From Chryseolinea sp. H1M3-3 (GTDB lineage: Bacteria > Bacteroidota > Bacteroidia > Cytophagales > Cyclobacteriaceae), in assembly GCF_029360725.1 (NCBI RefSeq), contig NZ_JARKMY010000010.1:248001-312000 (forward strand): a stretch of 64,000 bases of DNA, read 5' to 3'. Each line of letters starts with the position of its first letter. Positions within the stretch are counted from its first letter, which is position 1. Shown in pieces: positions 27,050 through 36,479 of this stretch. A program made the position numbers and the translations under genes. The notes under the pieces are model-generated. The model was given only the letters and a program-made list of their open reading frames with translations. It was not told where the DNA came from and made no database searches.

Positions 27050-28033
27050 TCACTTATACCGCTCCCCCATCTTTCCCACCATCTCTTTCATTTGCTCCCT
27101 CAATTTCTCCGGACCCAATACCTCAACCTCCGAACCAAATCCCAATAGCAATTGAAGCAACTCATAATTGGGTATGATCATGAGTTTAATCACCAACCCA
27201 TGCGCATCATCCTGTACAACTTCCTGCGTGTGATGCAAGAATTGCGTCTTGATATAATTGGCCTGCATAGGCGAAAAGTATAACCGCACTTCTTCAGGAC
27301 TTCCTTTTCCCAACGTAATGCCTATCGTATGTTTGAAGTATGCATCCTGATCAGTCTTTTTATTGGGTTTATACATCACACTGGCGGGCTGAAAGTTTTC
27401 GATCCGGTCAAGGCCCAGCGTAGGATAAAAGCGGATCTTCTCGCTGTAACCGCGTACATACCAACGGTTCTTATATTCTTTCAGGAAATAGGGATGAAAC
27501 GTATGAACATCTGATTTGCCTGTGAATTTTTTGTACTCCAGCCGAAGAGGTTGTTTGTCCAGGATCGCATTGATGAGCGGATCAAGGTGTTCGATACCTT
27601 TTTGATACGGCACCGTCTCGAACGAAATGATCGATTCATGCTGCTGCGAATCCACCACCCTCCCAAGCTTTTCGACAAGACCTTGAAATTGATGCACGAG
27701 CGGAAAATCTTTATACTTCTTCAACGTGTTGATAGCAAAGGTCAGCGCACGTTGATCTTTGGCGTTGAGTGGAACGCGTTCAATGGAGTAGTCGGGATCG
27801 GTATAATAATAGCCTAAATTCTTGCGGCAATATTTAATCGGCGCATTGTATCCCAGTCGTTCATCATGTCGCATCGTATGCAAGTCAGCCTCCACAGAAC
27901 GCTTGCTGACGACAAGATCCTGTTCCATGAGCTTTTCCATCAACTCTTCGATTGTCCAGTGCGTTTTGTGTTTACTTGCTAAACAAGCATGAATAATCCG
28001 GTATCGGAAATAAGGGAATTTGCCATTTGCCAT
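27050..28033 (-). CDS. WYL-domain helix-turn-helix transcriptional regulator
   Basis: 327 residues. N-terminal winged helix (HWTIEELMEKLMEQDLVVSKRSVEADLHTMR, about 25-57), then the WYL domain (PLRLEYKKFTG, HPYFLKEYKNRWYVRGYSE, TLGLDRIENF) and the C-terminal WCX extension (LYFSPMQANYIKTQFLHHTQ...ELLQLLLGFGSEVEVLGPE). WYL proteins sense nucleic acids or nucleotides, and several control phage defence or DNA-damage genes. Here no defence gene is adjacent, the nearest being more than 9 kb away. It is transcribed alone, with its 3' end against a repeat array. Confidence 0.92.
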   Translation of the reverse strand: MANGKFPYFRYRIIHACLASKHKTHWTIEELMEKLMEQDLVVSKRSVEADLHTMRHDERLGYNAPIKYCRKNLGYYYTDPDYSIERVPLNAKDQRALTFAINTLKKYKDFPLVHQFQGLVEKLGRVVDSQQHESIISFETVPYQKGIEHLDPLINAILDKQPLRLEYKKFTGKSDVHTFHPYFLKEYKNRWYVRGYSEKIRFYPTLGLDRIENFQPASVMYKPNKKTDQDAYFKHTIGITLGKGSPEEVRLYFSPMQANYIKTQFLHHTQEVVQDDAHGLVIKLMIIPNYELLQLLLGFGSEVEVLGPEKLREQMKEMVGKMGERYK

Positions 28034-28339
28034 GGTACAACGTTTTGTGTAGAAAGGGTAAGGTTTTTCTCGAGGGTTAAGGATTTATGTCTCTAACAAT
28101 GCTGGTCAGGCATTGAATTAAAATTACAAAAAAAGGAGATTTCACAAAAAGGACGATTTTAGACTAAACCTACAGATATCAACGCTTCCCGGCACCAGCC
28201 ATACGGCCACCCTTTTGAAACGACCTGAATTTAACCTTTGTGAATCGCTGACAGCAAAAACCTGTATCCAGCATAAAATGAAGTCGCTCACTAATTTCCA
28301 TCCGTACCATCCCCCATCCCTCGCACCTTCAACCTCCCG

Positions 28340-28460
28340 CAACTTCAACACCCCAACACTTCAACACCTCAACACCTAAACACTTAAACACCTAAACACT
28401 TAAACACTTGAACACCTCTCGAACTGCCATCGAATCATGATCGAATCATGATCGAATCAA
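28340..28460. repeat. Short tandem repeats
   Basis: From about 28340 to 28418 a degenerate 10-bp motif (AACACCTAA/CACTTAAACA) repeats about eight times. It is followed by CGAATCATGAT repeated two to three times (28431-28457). The rest of 28034-28605 holds no gene; the last 60 bp carry a promoter candidate. Confidence 0.75.
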
Positions 28461-28549
28461 TAGTCAGACTTTTTTGGAGCCCTGCTATTTTGTCAGCCCT
28501 CTAAAAAAAAATAATTGAAAATATTTTTAAGAAAAATAAACACCGAAAG

Positions 28550-28577
28550 TTGGCTGCGGTGTGCTGCGATACTTTTG
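28550..28577 (+). promoter_or_regulatory. Candidate Bacteroidota sigma-ABfr type promoter
   Basis: TACTTTTG (28570-28577) matches the -7 consensus TAnnTTTG, with a TTGG (-33-like) 17 bases upstream at 28550-28553. It lies 28 bases before the ATG of the gene at 28606, which fits. Confidence 0.4.
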
Positions 28578-28605
28578 AAGTATTAACTAAAACAAATAAA
28601 TACTT

Positions 28606-29166
28606 ATGGGAATTGTAAAAGAAAACCTGGCTACTAAGGGATTTAGTGGCGGGCTCGGAGACGAATTCGTCTACCGTCAAATCAAGAACAGGACGCATTT
28701 CGCAAAGCGTCCTAAAAAGCGTTCGGTGGTCACTCCTAACCAGGAGGCAGCGCGTAAGCGTTTCCAGGATGGAGTGTACTATGCAAAAGCAGTGTTGATG
28801 GATCCAGCGATCCGCGAGGATTACACAACACGTGCTAAAGAAGCAGGAATTGCAAGTCCGTATCAAGCGGCATTGCAGGATTTCCTCAAACCACTCAAGA
28901 TTGCATCCATCAGAACAGACGGATACCTGGGTGTTGTCGGCCAGCCGATCTTTATCGTCGCTGCCGATGATTTCAAAATTCAATCAATGACGGTCACGCT
29001 ACAGCGCGCTGACGGTACGGTGATTGAATCAGGGTCAGCAGTCAAGGATTCAAGCGGCTGGATTTACCTTGCCACGCAGGCTAACGCTACCCGAGCGGGT
29101 ACGAAGGTCATCGTGCAGGCGAAAGACCGTCCCGGCAAAGAAGCTACGGAGGAGCAAATTCTGTAG
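28606..29166 (+). CDS. Conserved Bacteroidota hypothetical protein
   Basis: 186 residues, no signal peptide. The N-terminal part is basic and conserved-looking (GFSGGLGDEFVYRQIKNRTH, then KRPKKRSVVTPNQEAARKRF), the middle is helical (FQDGVYYAKAVLMDPAIREDY), and the last 90 residues are beta-rich (PIFIVAADDFKIQSMTVTLQ...GWIYLATQANA). From memory, similar proteins of this layout recur in Bacteroidota without assigned function. A gene for a small hydrophobic protein follows 251 bp downstream, then a terminator, so both may belong to one transcription unit. Confidence 0.65.
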   Translation: MGIVKENLATKGFSGGLGDEFVYRQIKNRTHFAKRPKKRSVVTPNQEAARKRFQDGVYYAKAVLMDPAIREDYTTRAKEAGIASPYQAALQDFLKPLKIASIRTDGYLGVVGQPIFIVAADDFKIQSMTVTLQRADGTVIESGSAVKDSSGWIYLATQANATRAGTKVIVQAKDRPGKEATEEQIL

Positions 29167-29417
29167 GTTCTGAGGTTGGTTAGGAATTGGTTCATCACGC
29201 TCGTAAAGTCAGTTGACTGCTTTGCAACCTATCTATAATGATCAAAAGCATTTTCAACCGGACTGCACCAGCCTGAGGCTCGATTTGTAACGAACCAGCA
29301 CACCTCGCCATGCACATTCATCCGATAACTGCAGGTATCGGGTGAAATGCTTGAGAGGAAAAATTAGACGGTAAAACTGTCAAGTAAAATTATGTTAAAC
29401 CTTAAATCAAAAATGGT

Positions 29418-29645
29418 ATGAGTATCATGAATAGAATGCAGGCGCCAACGCCAAAGTTCTTCAAGATTCTTCGGACCGTAGGCATTTCGTTAGCCGCCGT
29501 TGGCGGGACATTGCTTACGGCGCCGCTTGCGCTTCCTGCTGCTGTTCTCACGCTTGCTGGCTATGTTTCATTAGCCGGTGCAGTGATCACAGCGGTCAGC
29601 CAGACAGCAGTAGAATCTGAAGAAAGGCCTACGAAGGCTGAGTAA
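29418..29645 (+). CDS. Small hydrophobic glycine/alanine-rich protein
   Basis: 75 residues: a short basic start with APTPKFFKILRTVG, two hydrophobic segments (ISLAAVGGTLLTAPLALPAAV and LAGYVSLAGAVITAVSQ), and a charged tail. Small holin-like size and topology, and small proteins with the same KFFKxLRxxGxxLAAVGGT start seem frequent in Bacteroidota; there is no phage gene nearby, so holin function is not claimed. The stop is followed by a strong terminator at 29698. Confidence 0.6.
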   Translation: MSIMNRMQAPTPKFFKILRTVGISLAAVGGTLLTAPLALPAAVLTLAGYVSLAGAVITAVSQTAVESEERPTKAE

Positions 29646-29697
29646 TTACATATGGGATAATTTTAAATTCGCTAAGAACATGGGTCAATATGACTGC

Positions 29698-29727
29698 AAG
29701 TCACGCCAGTGTGCGTGACTTTTTTTT
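29698..29727 (+). terminator. Rho-independent terminator
   Basis: AAGTCACGC (29698-29706) and GCGTGACTT (29713-29721) form a 9-bp stem with a 6-base loop, followed by a T run to 29727. It ends the transcript of the small hydrophobic protein. Confidence 0.85.
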
Positions 29728-29887
29728 GTTCGGAAGATTTTATGTTCGCGGAAATTAACCACCATTTTAATAGACGGTCCGTTGGGCTCGAATTAGCGCA
29801 GCTTATTATTTTGCAATCATAATAAATGGTTACTAACGATTACTTACCTGTATTGATCTCGAATTAGTTGTCTAAAACATTTAAAAG

Positions 29888-31117
29888 ATGAAGATTAAAA
29901 GCATACTTGCTGTAGCGTTGTTGGTTATTTCGTTTGCCTGTGATGATGATAATGATAATGTTATCCCTGAAAAAACATCTCTGCTCACGCTTACTGTTGA
30001 TGCATCATATCTCGATGATGATTCTGACGATTGGATCATGGTTCATGGGGAAGACGGGGCTTTGCTTGCGTCCGAAAGTTTTCAGCCTGATCAACAATTA
30101 GAAATTGTAACGGACAAACCTGTGCCAGGAAAGATCATGGTTACTCACTTAAAATATGTTTCGTCTAACGGCGGGGGTAAGTGGTACTTTGCAAACAGCC
30201 ATTCTAATATCGATAAAGGAAAACACATGGTTCTCAAGGGCTCCAGCCCACCACCGGCGTTAACAGGAAAAATCAATGTCTCTGTGAGTAATGTGAATTT
30301 TTTTGACTACTTCTGGTTGACTAGCCGTGTCGGCGCTGTAGTAAGTGGAGGCTGGAGTAGCGCCACGGATATTTTAGAGCTTCAATCGTACACATACACT
30401 GGTGTTTCGAAGTACATCGTCACGGTCTCTGATGGATTTTCATTGCGATACAGGGTGTTGGATAACGTGCACGCTGATGATTCCTATAGTTTTTCTTTTT
30501 ACGATATGGATCGCTTCAACCAGAGGGTAGACTTCACTTTTCCACAATCTAGTGATGTTATGCTTCGCGTAACAGGAAGCGAACCGGACGCCACGCTTAC
30601 TCCGAATGCCTATACGCTTATGACACGTTATCCTTTGAATACACAAACCACTATTGAGGCGGGATACTTAAATATTCTCACGAATTATAGAACAGTGTTG
30701 AACATCGGCTATCCGGGCTATGCCTACGAATTCAAAAACATTGGTTCTATCCCTGACGGCAACATTGCATGGCCTCAAAAATCAGATTTCAACATCACTG
30801 AAAATTCTTTCACCAACTTTTCCGCGACAACTTCGAAGTCATACGTATGGCGCCTAAGCACATGGGGTTATTCTGATGCGCCGAGCAAAACCTCTGTCAC
30901 ATGGAATGTTTCGACATCATCGGGACATCAGTTCATCAAAGAATTGCCATCCGAAATCACGAGCATTCATCCGGCGCTTTCTCTTGAGAACATGAAACAT
31001 AGTTCAACGACTTTCTACACGCAGTCGCCAACATATGAATCGCTTGTCAATAATAAATTTGAAAGTGGTCCAGAGCTCGCTGGAGTACAATTAGGAATTA
31101 AGATCATAACCGACTAG
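29888..31117 (+). CDS. Hypothetical lipoprotein
   Basis: 409 residues. The N-terminus MKIKSILAVALLVISFAC is a lipoprotein signal with Cys18 as the lipidation site, followed by an acidic run (DDDNDN), which in Bacteroidota can promote export to the outer-membrane surface. The rest is beta-rich and has no recognised domain or catalytic motif. Codon use looks like that of the neighbours. It lies 138 bp upstream of another exported protein gene on the same strand. Confidence 0.7.
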   Translation: MKIKSILAVALLVISFACDDDNDNVIPEKTSLLTLTVDASYLDDDSDDWIMVHGEDGALLASESFQPDQQLEIVTDKPVPGKIMVTHLKYVSSNGGGKWYFANSHSNIDKGKHMVLKGSSPPPALTGKINVSVSNVNFFDYFWLTSRVGAVVSGGWSSATDILELQSYTYTGVSKYIVTVSDGFSLRYRVLDNVHADDSYSFSFYDMDRFNQRVDFTFPQSSDVMLRVTGSEPDATLTPNAYTLMTRYPLNTQTTIEAGYLNILTNYRTVLNIGYPGYAYEFKNIGSIPDGNIAWPQKSDFNITENSFTNFSATTSKSYVWRLSTWGYSDAPSKTSVTWNVSTSSGHQFIKELPSEITSIHPALSLENMKHSSTTFYTQSPTYESLVNNKFESGPELAGVQLGIKIITD

Positions 31118-31254
31118 AAAAAATCCGGACATGTTGAGGATAGCTTAAGAAAAATTGAATATTGAATTCGGATGGTCTGACTTTAACATGAACTAGCTCT
31201 TAAGATGCATTGATAATAACATATTCTGCAAACTCGTTTTATAAAATAATCAAC

Positions 31255-32130
31255 ATGAAAAGCTATCTGCTCTTTTTAACATTTATTATCATGACACCTT
31301 CCTTCGCGCAGGACACAGGCTATTTGCACGGTTATATCGTTACGAACGAAAATGATACGATACTCGGTCTAGTGAAAAATAAGAATTTTACGCCCTACCG
31401 CGTTTTGCAGGATATCAAGTTCAAAAAAGAAAAAAGTGGTGAGATGGAGACATATGCTCCCAAAGATTTAAAGTCTTTCCAGGTTGGGTCAAGCCGTTAT
31501 GTTTCGAAAAAGTTCGGCGAGGATGACCTATCGTTTTTCGAAGTTTTGATTGAAGGCGATTTGAACTACTATGAATTGAGGGTGACAGGATTTGGCACAG
31601 GCAACGAGACCGTTTATCAAATGTTGCAAAAGAAAAATGAAGATGCTTTTTTTAGTGTATATGGGCCAAATTTTCAGGAAAGATTATTGGCATATTTTGC
31701 CGACGAACCAATCTTAAGCGAAAAGATAAAAGCGGGTACTTATAAAAGAAATAACATTGATAAACTGGTGAAAGAATATAACCTGATGAAGTATATTCCA
31801 CAGCCGAGCAAAACCCGTAAGACAGCAACGGTCAGCTTTTATAAGCGACTTAGCAAGACAAATGCTGAGCTATTCCTGGTATTCAATGACACGCTTGAAT
31901 ATCGTATACCGGACAAATATTTTTTTACGCTGAATGTTCCGGTTGACGTTAGAACAAAAGTGTGCTTTGGAACGAAGGATAACAAGTCATGCACACTGAT
32001 ATCAATGTTACCACATTATCCATTCCCCGACTATTACGAATTACAAACCGGAGGCGCTAAGCTGAAATTTAATATTGAAAAAAGACTTCAGAACCAAGCC
32101 CAACAGGATATAGCGGAGCTGGGTAGATGA
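31255..32130 (+). CDS. Exported hypothetical protein
   Basis: The ATG at 31255 is preferred over the one at 31210 because it begins a clean signal peptide (MKSYLLFLTFIIMTPSFAQ); about 291 residues result. The mature part opens with GYLHGYIVTNENDTILGLVK, typical of an exported Bacteroidota family whose members start with a short beta-structured 'G.i..ndg.t..G.i' segment. No catalytic motif. Two cysteines (CFGTKDNKSC) may form a disulfide. Function unknown. Confidence 0.65.
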   Translation: MKSYLLFLTFIIMTPSFAQDTGYLHGYIVTNENDTILGLVKNKNFTPYRVLQDIKFKKEKSGEMETYAPKDLKSFQVGSSRYVSKKFGEDDLSFFEVLIEGDLNYYELRVTGFGTGNETVYQMLQKKNEDAFFSVYGPNFQERLLAYFADEPILSEKIKAGTYKRNNIDKLVKEYNLMKYIPQPSKTRKTATVSFYKRLSKTNAELFLVFNDTLEYRIPDKYFFTLNVPVDVRTKVCFGTKDNKSCTLISMLPHYPFPDYYELQTGGAKLKFNIEKRLQNQAQQDIAELGR

Positions 32131-32184
32131 TACAAATAGCATGTCCCATACGATGTTCATGCATTTGCAATTTAATCCTATGAA

Positions 32185-32435
32185 TCGTGCCTGCCGGCAA
32201 CTGTGATTAAAAAGATTAATTGATTTTCTTGATTTCGGTTATCACAATTCAATACATTGTTCCAACTCATTGCATCTACAAGCTAACACTACTTCATTGC
32301 GCCTAGCCCCAACGGGGCGCCAATCAATAGCGGCGGGTTTTAACCCGCCGCCTAAATGATTAACGCACACCGCGCCACAGCAAATCTAAATCGATCCTCA
32401 CATTCCTTGGCGCGGAACAGATGCATTTTAATCGG
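32185..32435 (-). repeat. Composite REP-like element, copy B
   Basis: From left to right: CTGTGATTAAAAAGATTAAT with TTTTCTTGATTTCGGTTATC, a stretch ending CATCTACAAGCTAACACTAC, TAGCCCC-AAC-GGGGCG, the palindrome GCGGCGGGTT-TTAACCCGCCGC, ATCTAAATCGATCCTCACAT and TTGGCGCGGAACAGATGCAT. This is the fullest copy and shows the segment order of the element. It fills much of the gene-free stretch 32131-32626. Confidence 0.8.
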
Positions 32436-32626
32436 GGACTTTCGAAGACAAGAGTTCGAACCTTGCCGTTGGATGTGATGATGCTCGGGATCTATCGTTA
32501 GTGTAGCATGACATCGGCTGGAAACCTTGGATAACAATGACCTTAACTAACAAAATGGAATAACGAGACCAGCGGTTAGCATCCTGCCATTCGTTTAGGA
32601 TGTCTATTAAGATATGATGTTAAAGT

Positions 32627-33373
32627 TCACTTAAGTTCTTTAATATAAATGTTTTTGAACTGAACCAAACTCGGAGGGCTATTCCATTCTCCATCCTTTT
32701 TCGATCCATGATGTTGTAACCCGATGGGTCCCGACATGGGTATTTCGGGTAGCAGTGCGTCTTCGATCACAACAATTCCATTCAATTCCACGGAGAGCCG
32801 ATTACCTTTCATGGTGATCTTGAAGGTATTCCACTCGCCAATGTTTTTGTCTGCATTTACTTTTGGCGTAACTCCGCGCCGTACTTCCGGTGGCATTTTT
32901 TCATCCATTCTATAGCCGTACACTTCGCCTGATCCGATTGGCCAATTCCAAATATTGGCCTGACATTTTCCGACGCCGCGCAGCAGAATTCCGGAATCTG
33001 AATCAGGTACCACCATGGTTATGGGTTCACCCTTTTCGTTTTTCTTATGGAGACCACTGGGTAAAATAAGGGGTACGTTTGGATTTCTCCACGGTGTTTC
33101 CTTGATGCGCCAATCTACATAAAGTTCAAAATTCGCATATGTTTTTTCCGTCCACAGATTTTTATCTTCGGCCGCTTCGCTTTCAGCATCGTAATCAATG
33201 ACGCCATCCACAATTTTCCAGTGACCGTTATCTCCGGCTGGTACTTTCCATTGGGTAAAATCTTTACCGTTGAATAGTGAAACAAATCCCTTAGGTGCCG
33301 TCGTTGTACTCCCTTGCGCAAACGCTGCTAGCGTCATGATCAGGAGAAGGAATATGACATAAATCGATTTCAT
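32627..33373 (-). CDS. Secreted DUF1080 (3-keto-disaccharide hydrolase-type) protein
   Basis: 248 residues with a signal peptide (MKSIYVIFLLLIMTLAAFAQ). The DUF1080 beta-sandwich is recognisable from GFVSLFNGKDFTQWKV, WKIVDGVIDYDAE, NFELYVDWRI, SGILLRGVG, GEWNTFKITMKGNRLSVELNG and the terminal GPIGLQHHG with an IYIKEL strand. The family is linked to cleavage of oxidised disaccharides or to glucanase-like folds. It begins 22 bp after the SusC-like receptor's stop, so the two form an operon; exported carbohydrate handling is the natural inference. Confidence 0.88.
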   Translation of the reverse strand: MKSIYVIFLLLIMTLAAFAQGSTTTAPKGFVSLFNGKDFTQWKVPAGDNGHWKIVDGVIDYDAESEAAEDKNLWTEKTYANFELYVDWRIKETPWRNPNVPLILPSGLHKKNEKGEPITMVVPDSDSGILLRGVGKCQANIWNWPIGSGEVYGYRMDEKMPPEVRRGVTPKVNADKNIGEWNTFKITMKGNRLSVELNGIVVIEDALLPEIPMSGPIGLQHHGSKKDGEWNSPPSLVQFKNIYIKELK

Positions 33374-33395
33374 AGCGTAGATGGTTTTTAAAATG

Positions 33396-36125
33396 TTACA
33401 ATTTCACGTTAACGTCAAGGGAGAAAATCCGAGACGGTAAATAGTTTCCTCTTTGATCTATTCCACTAACGAGTGGGCTGGTGTTAACCGGAAAAGTTGT
33501 TGCACCTTTCAGGATCGGATTTTCATACGCCACTCCGGGATCAGGTCCGGAGTACTTCGTTATCGTAAAAAGATTTTGAATTGTGACTGCAACTGAGAAT
33601 TTGAAAGCTGAAGGAAAATGATAACGGAGGGAGATATTATCCAAATTCAGAAAACTTGCATTTTCAACGTACCGGCTGGAGAAGGGCGCATTTCGTAAGC
33701 GTGGATCGAAATAGGAAGTTTCTACAAGATTGGACCAGGCGATTGCTTCCGTACCTTCCTGATAAAGTCGATAGGAATTAATTTTATCATGACCGAATGC
33801 TCCCCGCAGCAGAAGGTCCATTTCAAAATTTTTATAGGAAAGGTGATGACCAAAGCCGAGCAAAACTTTAGGAAGTCCATTTCCCAATACAGCGAAGTCA
33901 TCGGGGCAATTACAGTATCCACCATCACCATTAAGATCCGCATGCTTTGGCCGTCCATCCGGATCCACACCTGAGAAAATCGGACCATGGATCTGTCCTA
34001 AAACTGCACCTTCCTGAATCAGATTAGCGGCGGAACAGCCGCATCCAGCAGATTCTGTCAAAGTTCCTATGTATATTTTCCCATCTGATCCCAGGGCATA
34101 TCCATTTCCTTGCAGGCTGTTTACTTTTGTTTTAATGCGTGATATGTTAAAATTTAAGTCCCAGCTGAACTGCATCGTTTTTCGCATCGCTATATTCAAG
34201 TTAAGCTCTACACCACGGTTTTGGATTTCGCCGAGGTTTGCAAACTTGGTACTACTTAAATTCGGTGGGGTGGCAATCGAAACGGAAGAAATCAAATCCT
34301 CAACGTTGTTATTGAACCAGTCGATATTGCCGCTAACCCTGTCATTGAGCAATCTAAAATCAACGCCAATATTCAGTTCTGATTTCCCCTCCCATTTTAG
34401 ATCTGGATTTGCATCTCTCGTTGTGTAATATGCTGGGATATAATTACCCTCGTAGTACATGTAATCCGAGGGGCTCATTAACGCGCGTGAAAGATTCGAT
34501 TGTTGAGGAATGTTGCCAGCTTTTCCCCAAGATGCCCTGAGTTTCAAATGGCTAAAGAAAGATAGGCCTTCTTCCCATTGGATGCCACCGCCCAGGGAGG
34601 GGAAAAGCCCCCATTTATTATTTTTACCGAGACGAGATGATCCGCTGGTGGTAGTAGTAGCATTTAAAAAATATTTGTCATGGAAAAGCATGGAGGCCGT
34701 ATTCGTCCAGGAAATAACCTTATAGGAATCGCGTGCCGAGGAAACCATTCCAATTCCATTTTGAAAATCCAATGATGCGCCGATATTATTATATCCAAAA
34801 GCATCCGTCAGGAAATTGCCCCCTTGCATATGGATCGACCCGATGTCATAATCCAGAAATTGATAGCCAGAAGAAATTTCAAAATGAACATTTTTTAAAT
34901 CCTTAAAATAGGTAATGGAAGTACCGGCTTGTTGTGTACGGCGAGTGTCGGTATTTCGGATGGCCATCCCGTTGGTGCTGGCACCTCTGTAGTAACTGTT
35001 TTTTGAATAATAGCTACCATTGAAATACTGATCATGCAACAACTGATAGGAAAATTTGATACCGAGGCCTTTCAACCGGGCGTCAAATTGGTATGCTCCA
35101 TTGAAGCCAATGGATGAGGACCTTTCTTTCCCCTCGTTCTTGTTTTGTTCAATGATAGCCACCGGATTAAAGTCATCGAAAAAATGACTTTGACTATAAC
35201 CGCCATCGTCAGGCTCCGCAGGATCGTACACCGGCATTGTGGGGTTAGCGCTGAAGGCATACTTGATGGCCTCCCGAAAACCAAAATCGGAGTTTCTTGA
35301 GGTGGAGGCCAATGTTACCTCCATAAGAAGCCTGTCTTTCAATGCTCGTTGCTGAAAATTAATTCTAAAATTTAATTGGTCGAATCCAGAGCCAGACAGC
35401 GTACCCCTAGCGATACGGTTGTTGATTGAAGTTCTCAGTGAGAAGGTCTCCGTACTTTTTGAAATTGTCAACGCGTTAATACTTGCAATACCCGTCCGGG
35501 TAACAAGATCTGGCCAATCTTGAGTGCTCCCCATGTCAACTGAGCCCGGAAAACTTCTATATTTTGATGCAGAGAATATGTTCATATTTCGGATCGGCTG
35601 ATCCAACCCAAGCGTAGATCGGAAAGAGACTAAAGCGTTTTCATCACCACCTTTTTTTGTGGAGATCAGCAATACACCATTGCCTCCCTGAACTCCGTAG
35701 GCAGATGCAGCTGCAGCATCTTTGAGCAACATTACTTGGCCAATATCGTTTGGATCGACCAACTGAAAATCATTAGTAATGAATCCGTCAACCACCAGAA
35801 GCGGTCCGGTTTTATTTTGAAATGTAGAAAGTCCCCTGACGCGAAGAAGAAATTCACCGTTAGGGTCATGGCCTGCCGTTGACATTCCCAGGCCCGTCAT
35901 GTGTCCATTAAATAATGGATAAGGGGTATGTATTACACCCTGATTAAAATTAGCATAATCAAGTTTTGCGACAGCGCTAGAAGCTATTACCTTAGTTTCT
36001 ATACTATCCTGTTGAACATGCTGACAGAAGGAGTTGAAGCTCCAAGTCAACACCACACAAAAAATCAAACTTGTTTTCACTGTCGCTAATTTGCGGGGAT
36101 AATTTTGGATAACTAATTTAACCAT
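33396..36125 (-). CDS. SusC/RagA-family TonB-dependent outer-membrane receptor, N-terminally short, without SusD partner
   Basis: 909 residues. A signal-anchor-like stretch (SLIFCVVLTWSFNSFCQ, about 19-35) is followed directly by the plug domain (FLLRVRGLSTFQNKTGPLLVVDGF, DIGQVMLLKDAAAASAYGVQGGNGVLLISTKKG). The usual N-terminal CarboxypepD_reg-like domain of about 80-100 residues is missing, so the protein is shorter than the common 1000-1100. The barrel contains the typical IDWFNNNVEDLI and GVDPDGRPKHADLNGDG segments and ends in FSLDVNVKL. No SusD gene lies on either side. The downstream DUF1080 gene (22 bp) is likely co-transcribed. The substrate is probably a glycan or glycoside, but this is inference. 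Confidence 0.9.
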   Translation of the reverse strand: MVKLVIQNYPRKLATVKTSLIFCVVLTWSFNSFCQHVQQDSIETKVIASSAVAKLDYANFNQGVIHTPYPLFNGHMTGLGMSTAGHDPNGEFLLRVRGLSTFQNKTGPLLVVDGFITNDFQLVDPNDIGQVMLLKDAAAASAYGVQGGNGVLLISTKKGGDENALVSFRSTLGLDQPIRNMNIFSASKYRSFPGSVDMGSTQDWPDLVTRTGIASINALTISKSTETFSLRTSINNRIARGTLSGSGFDQLNFRINFQQRALKDRLLMEVTLASTSRNSDFGFREAIKYAFSANPTMPVYDPAEPDDGGYSQSHFFDDFNPVAIIEQNKNEGKERSSSIGFNGAYQFDARLKGLGIKFSYQLLHDQYFNGSYYSKNSYYRGASTNGMAIRNTDTRRTQQAGTSITYFKDLKNVHFEISSGYQFLDYDIGSIHMQGGNFLTDAFGYNNIGASLDFQNGIGMVSSARDSYKVISWTNTASMLFHDKYFLNATTTTSGSSRLGKNNKWGLFPSLGGGIQWEEGLSFFSHLKLRASWGKAGNIPQQSNLSRALMSPSDYMYYEGNYIPAYYTTRDANPDLKWEGKSELNIGVDFRLLNDRVSGNIDWFNNNVEDLISSVSIATPPNLSSTKFANLGEIQNRGVELNLNIAMRKTMQFSWDLNFNISRIKTKVNSLQGNGYALGSDGKIYIGTLTESAGCGCSAANLIQEGAVLGQIHGPIFSGVDPDGRPKHADLNGDGGYCNCPDDFAVLGNGLPKVLLGFGHHLSYKNFEMDLLLRGAFGHDKINSYRLYQEGTEAIAWSNLVETSYFDPRLRNAPFSSRYVENASFLNLDNISLRYHFPSAFKFSVAVTIQNLFTITKYSGPDPGVAYENPILKGATTFPVNTSPLVSGIDQRGNYLPSRIFSLDVNVKL

Positions 36126-36479
36126 GTTTCAGGCAATTCCAACGATTTCACCGACTTCACTTTTGTATTGGAATGCGACTGGCTCAACCGGGTGGTGTAT
36201 AGAGAGTATGCTGGAGCTGCGCGAATTCTTGTAGTGTCATCTGCAAATTTAATTTGTAAGGCAATGGGGTTAGCCTAATGGTAGCGCTGACGTCGGTGGT
36301 TTTTCGTCACTATGCTACACGTTCAAGTTTAATCATGTCGGAATCCCAACCCCGCGAATTGGCACGAGGGTCAGCATACGGTTGGGAACCCGTCGCCATT
36401 AGGTCATCCCACTGGGCTTATTCAAGGAATAAAATCAGATTGTAGATGGCCCTGAGTTGAAATAAATTGTTCTTGTGAC

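Noticed and set aside
36266-36353. tRNA-like stretch (GGGGTT...AACCCC ends, TAGCCTAATGGTAGCGCT resembling a D-arm)
   Set aside because: The acceptor pairs over only six bases, no 7-base anticodon loop can be folded (the GACG/CGTC stem encloses 12 bases), and there is no canonical GGTTCRANTCC T-arm.
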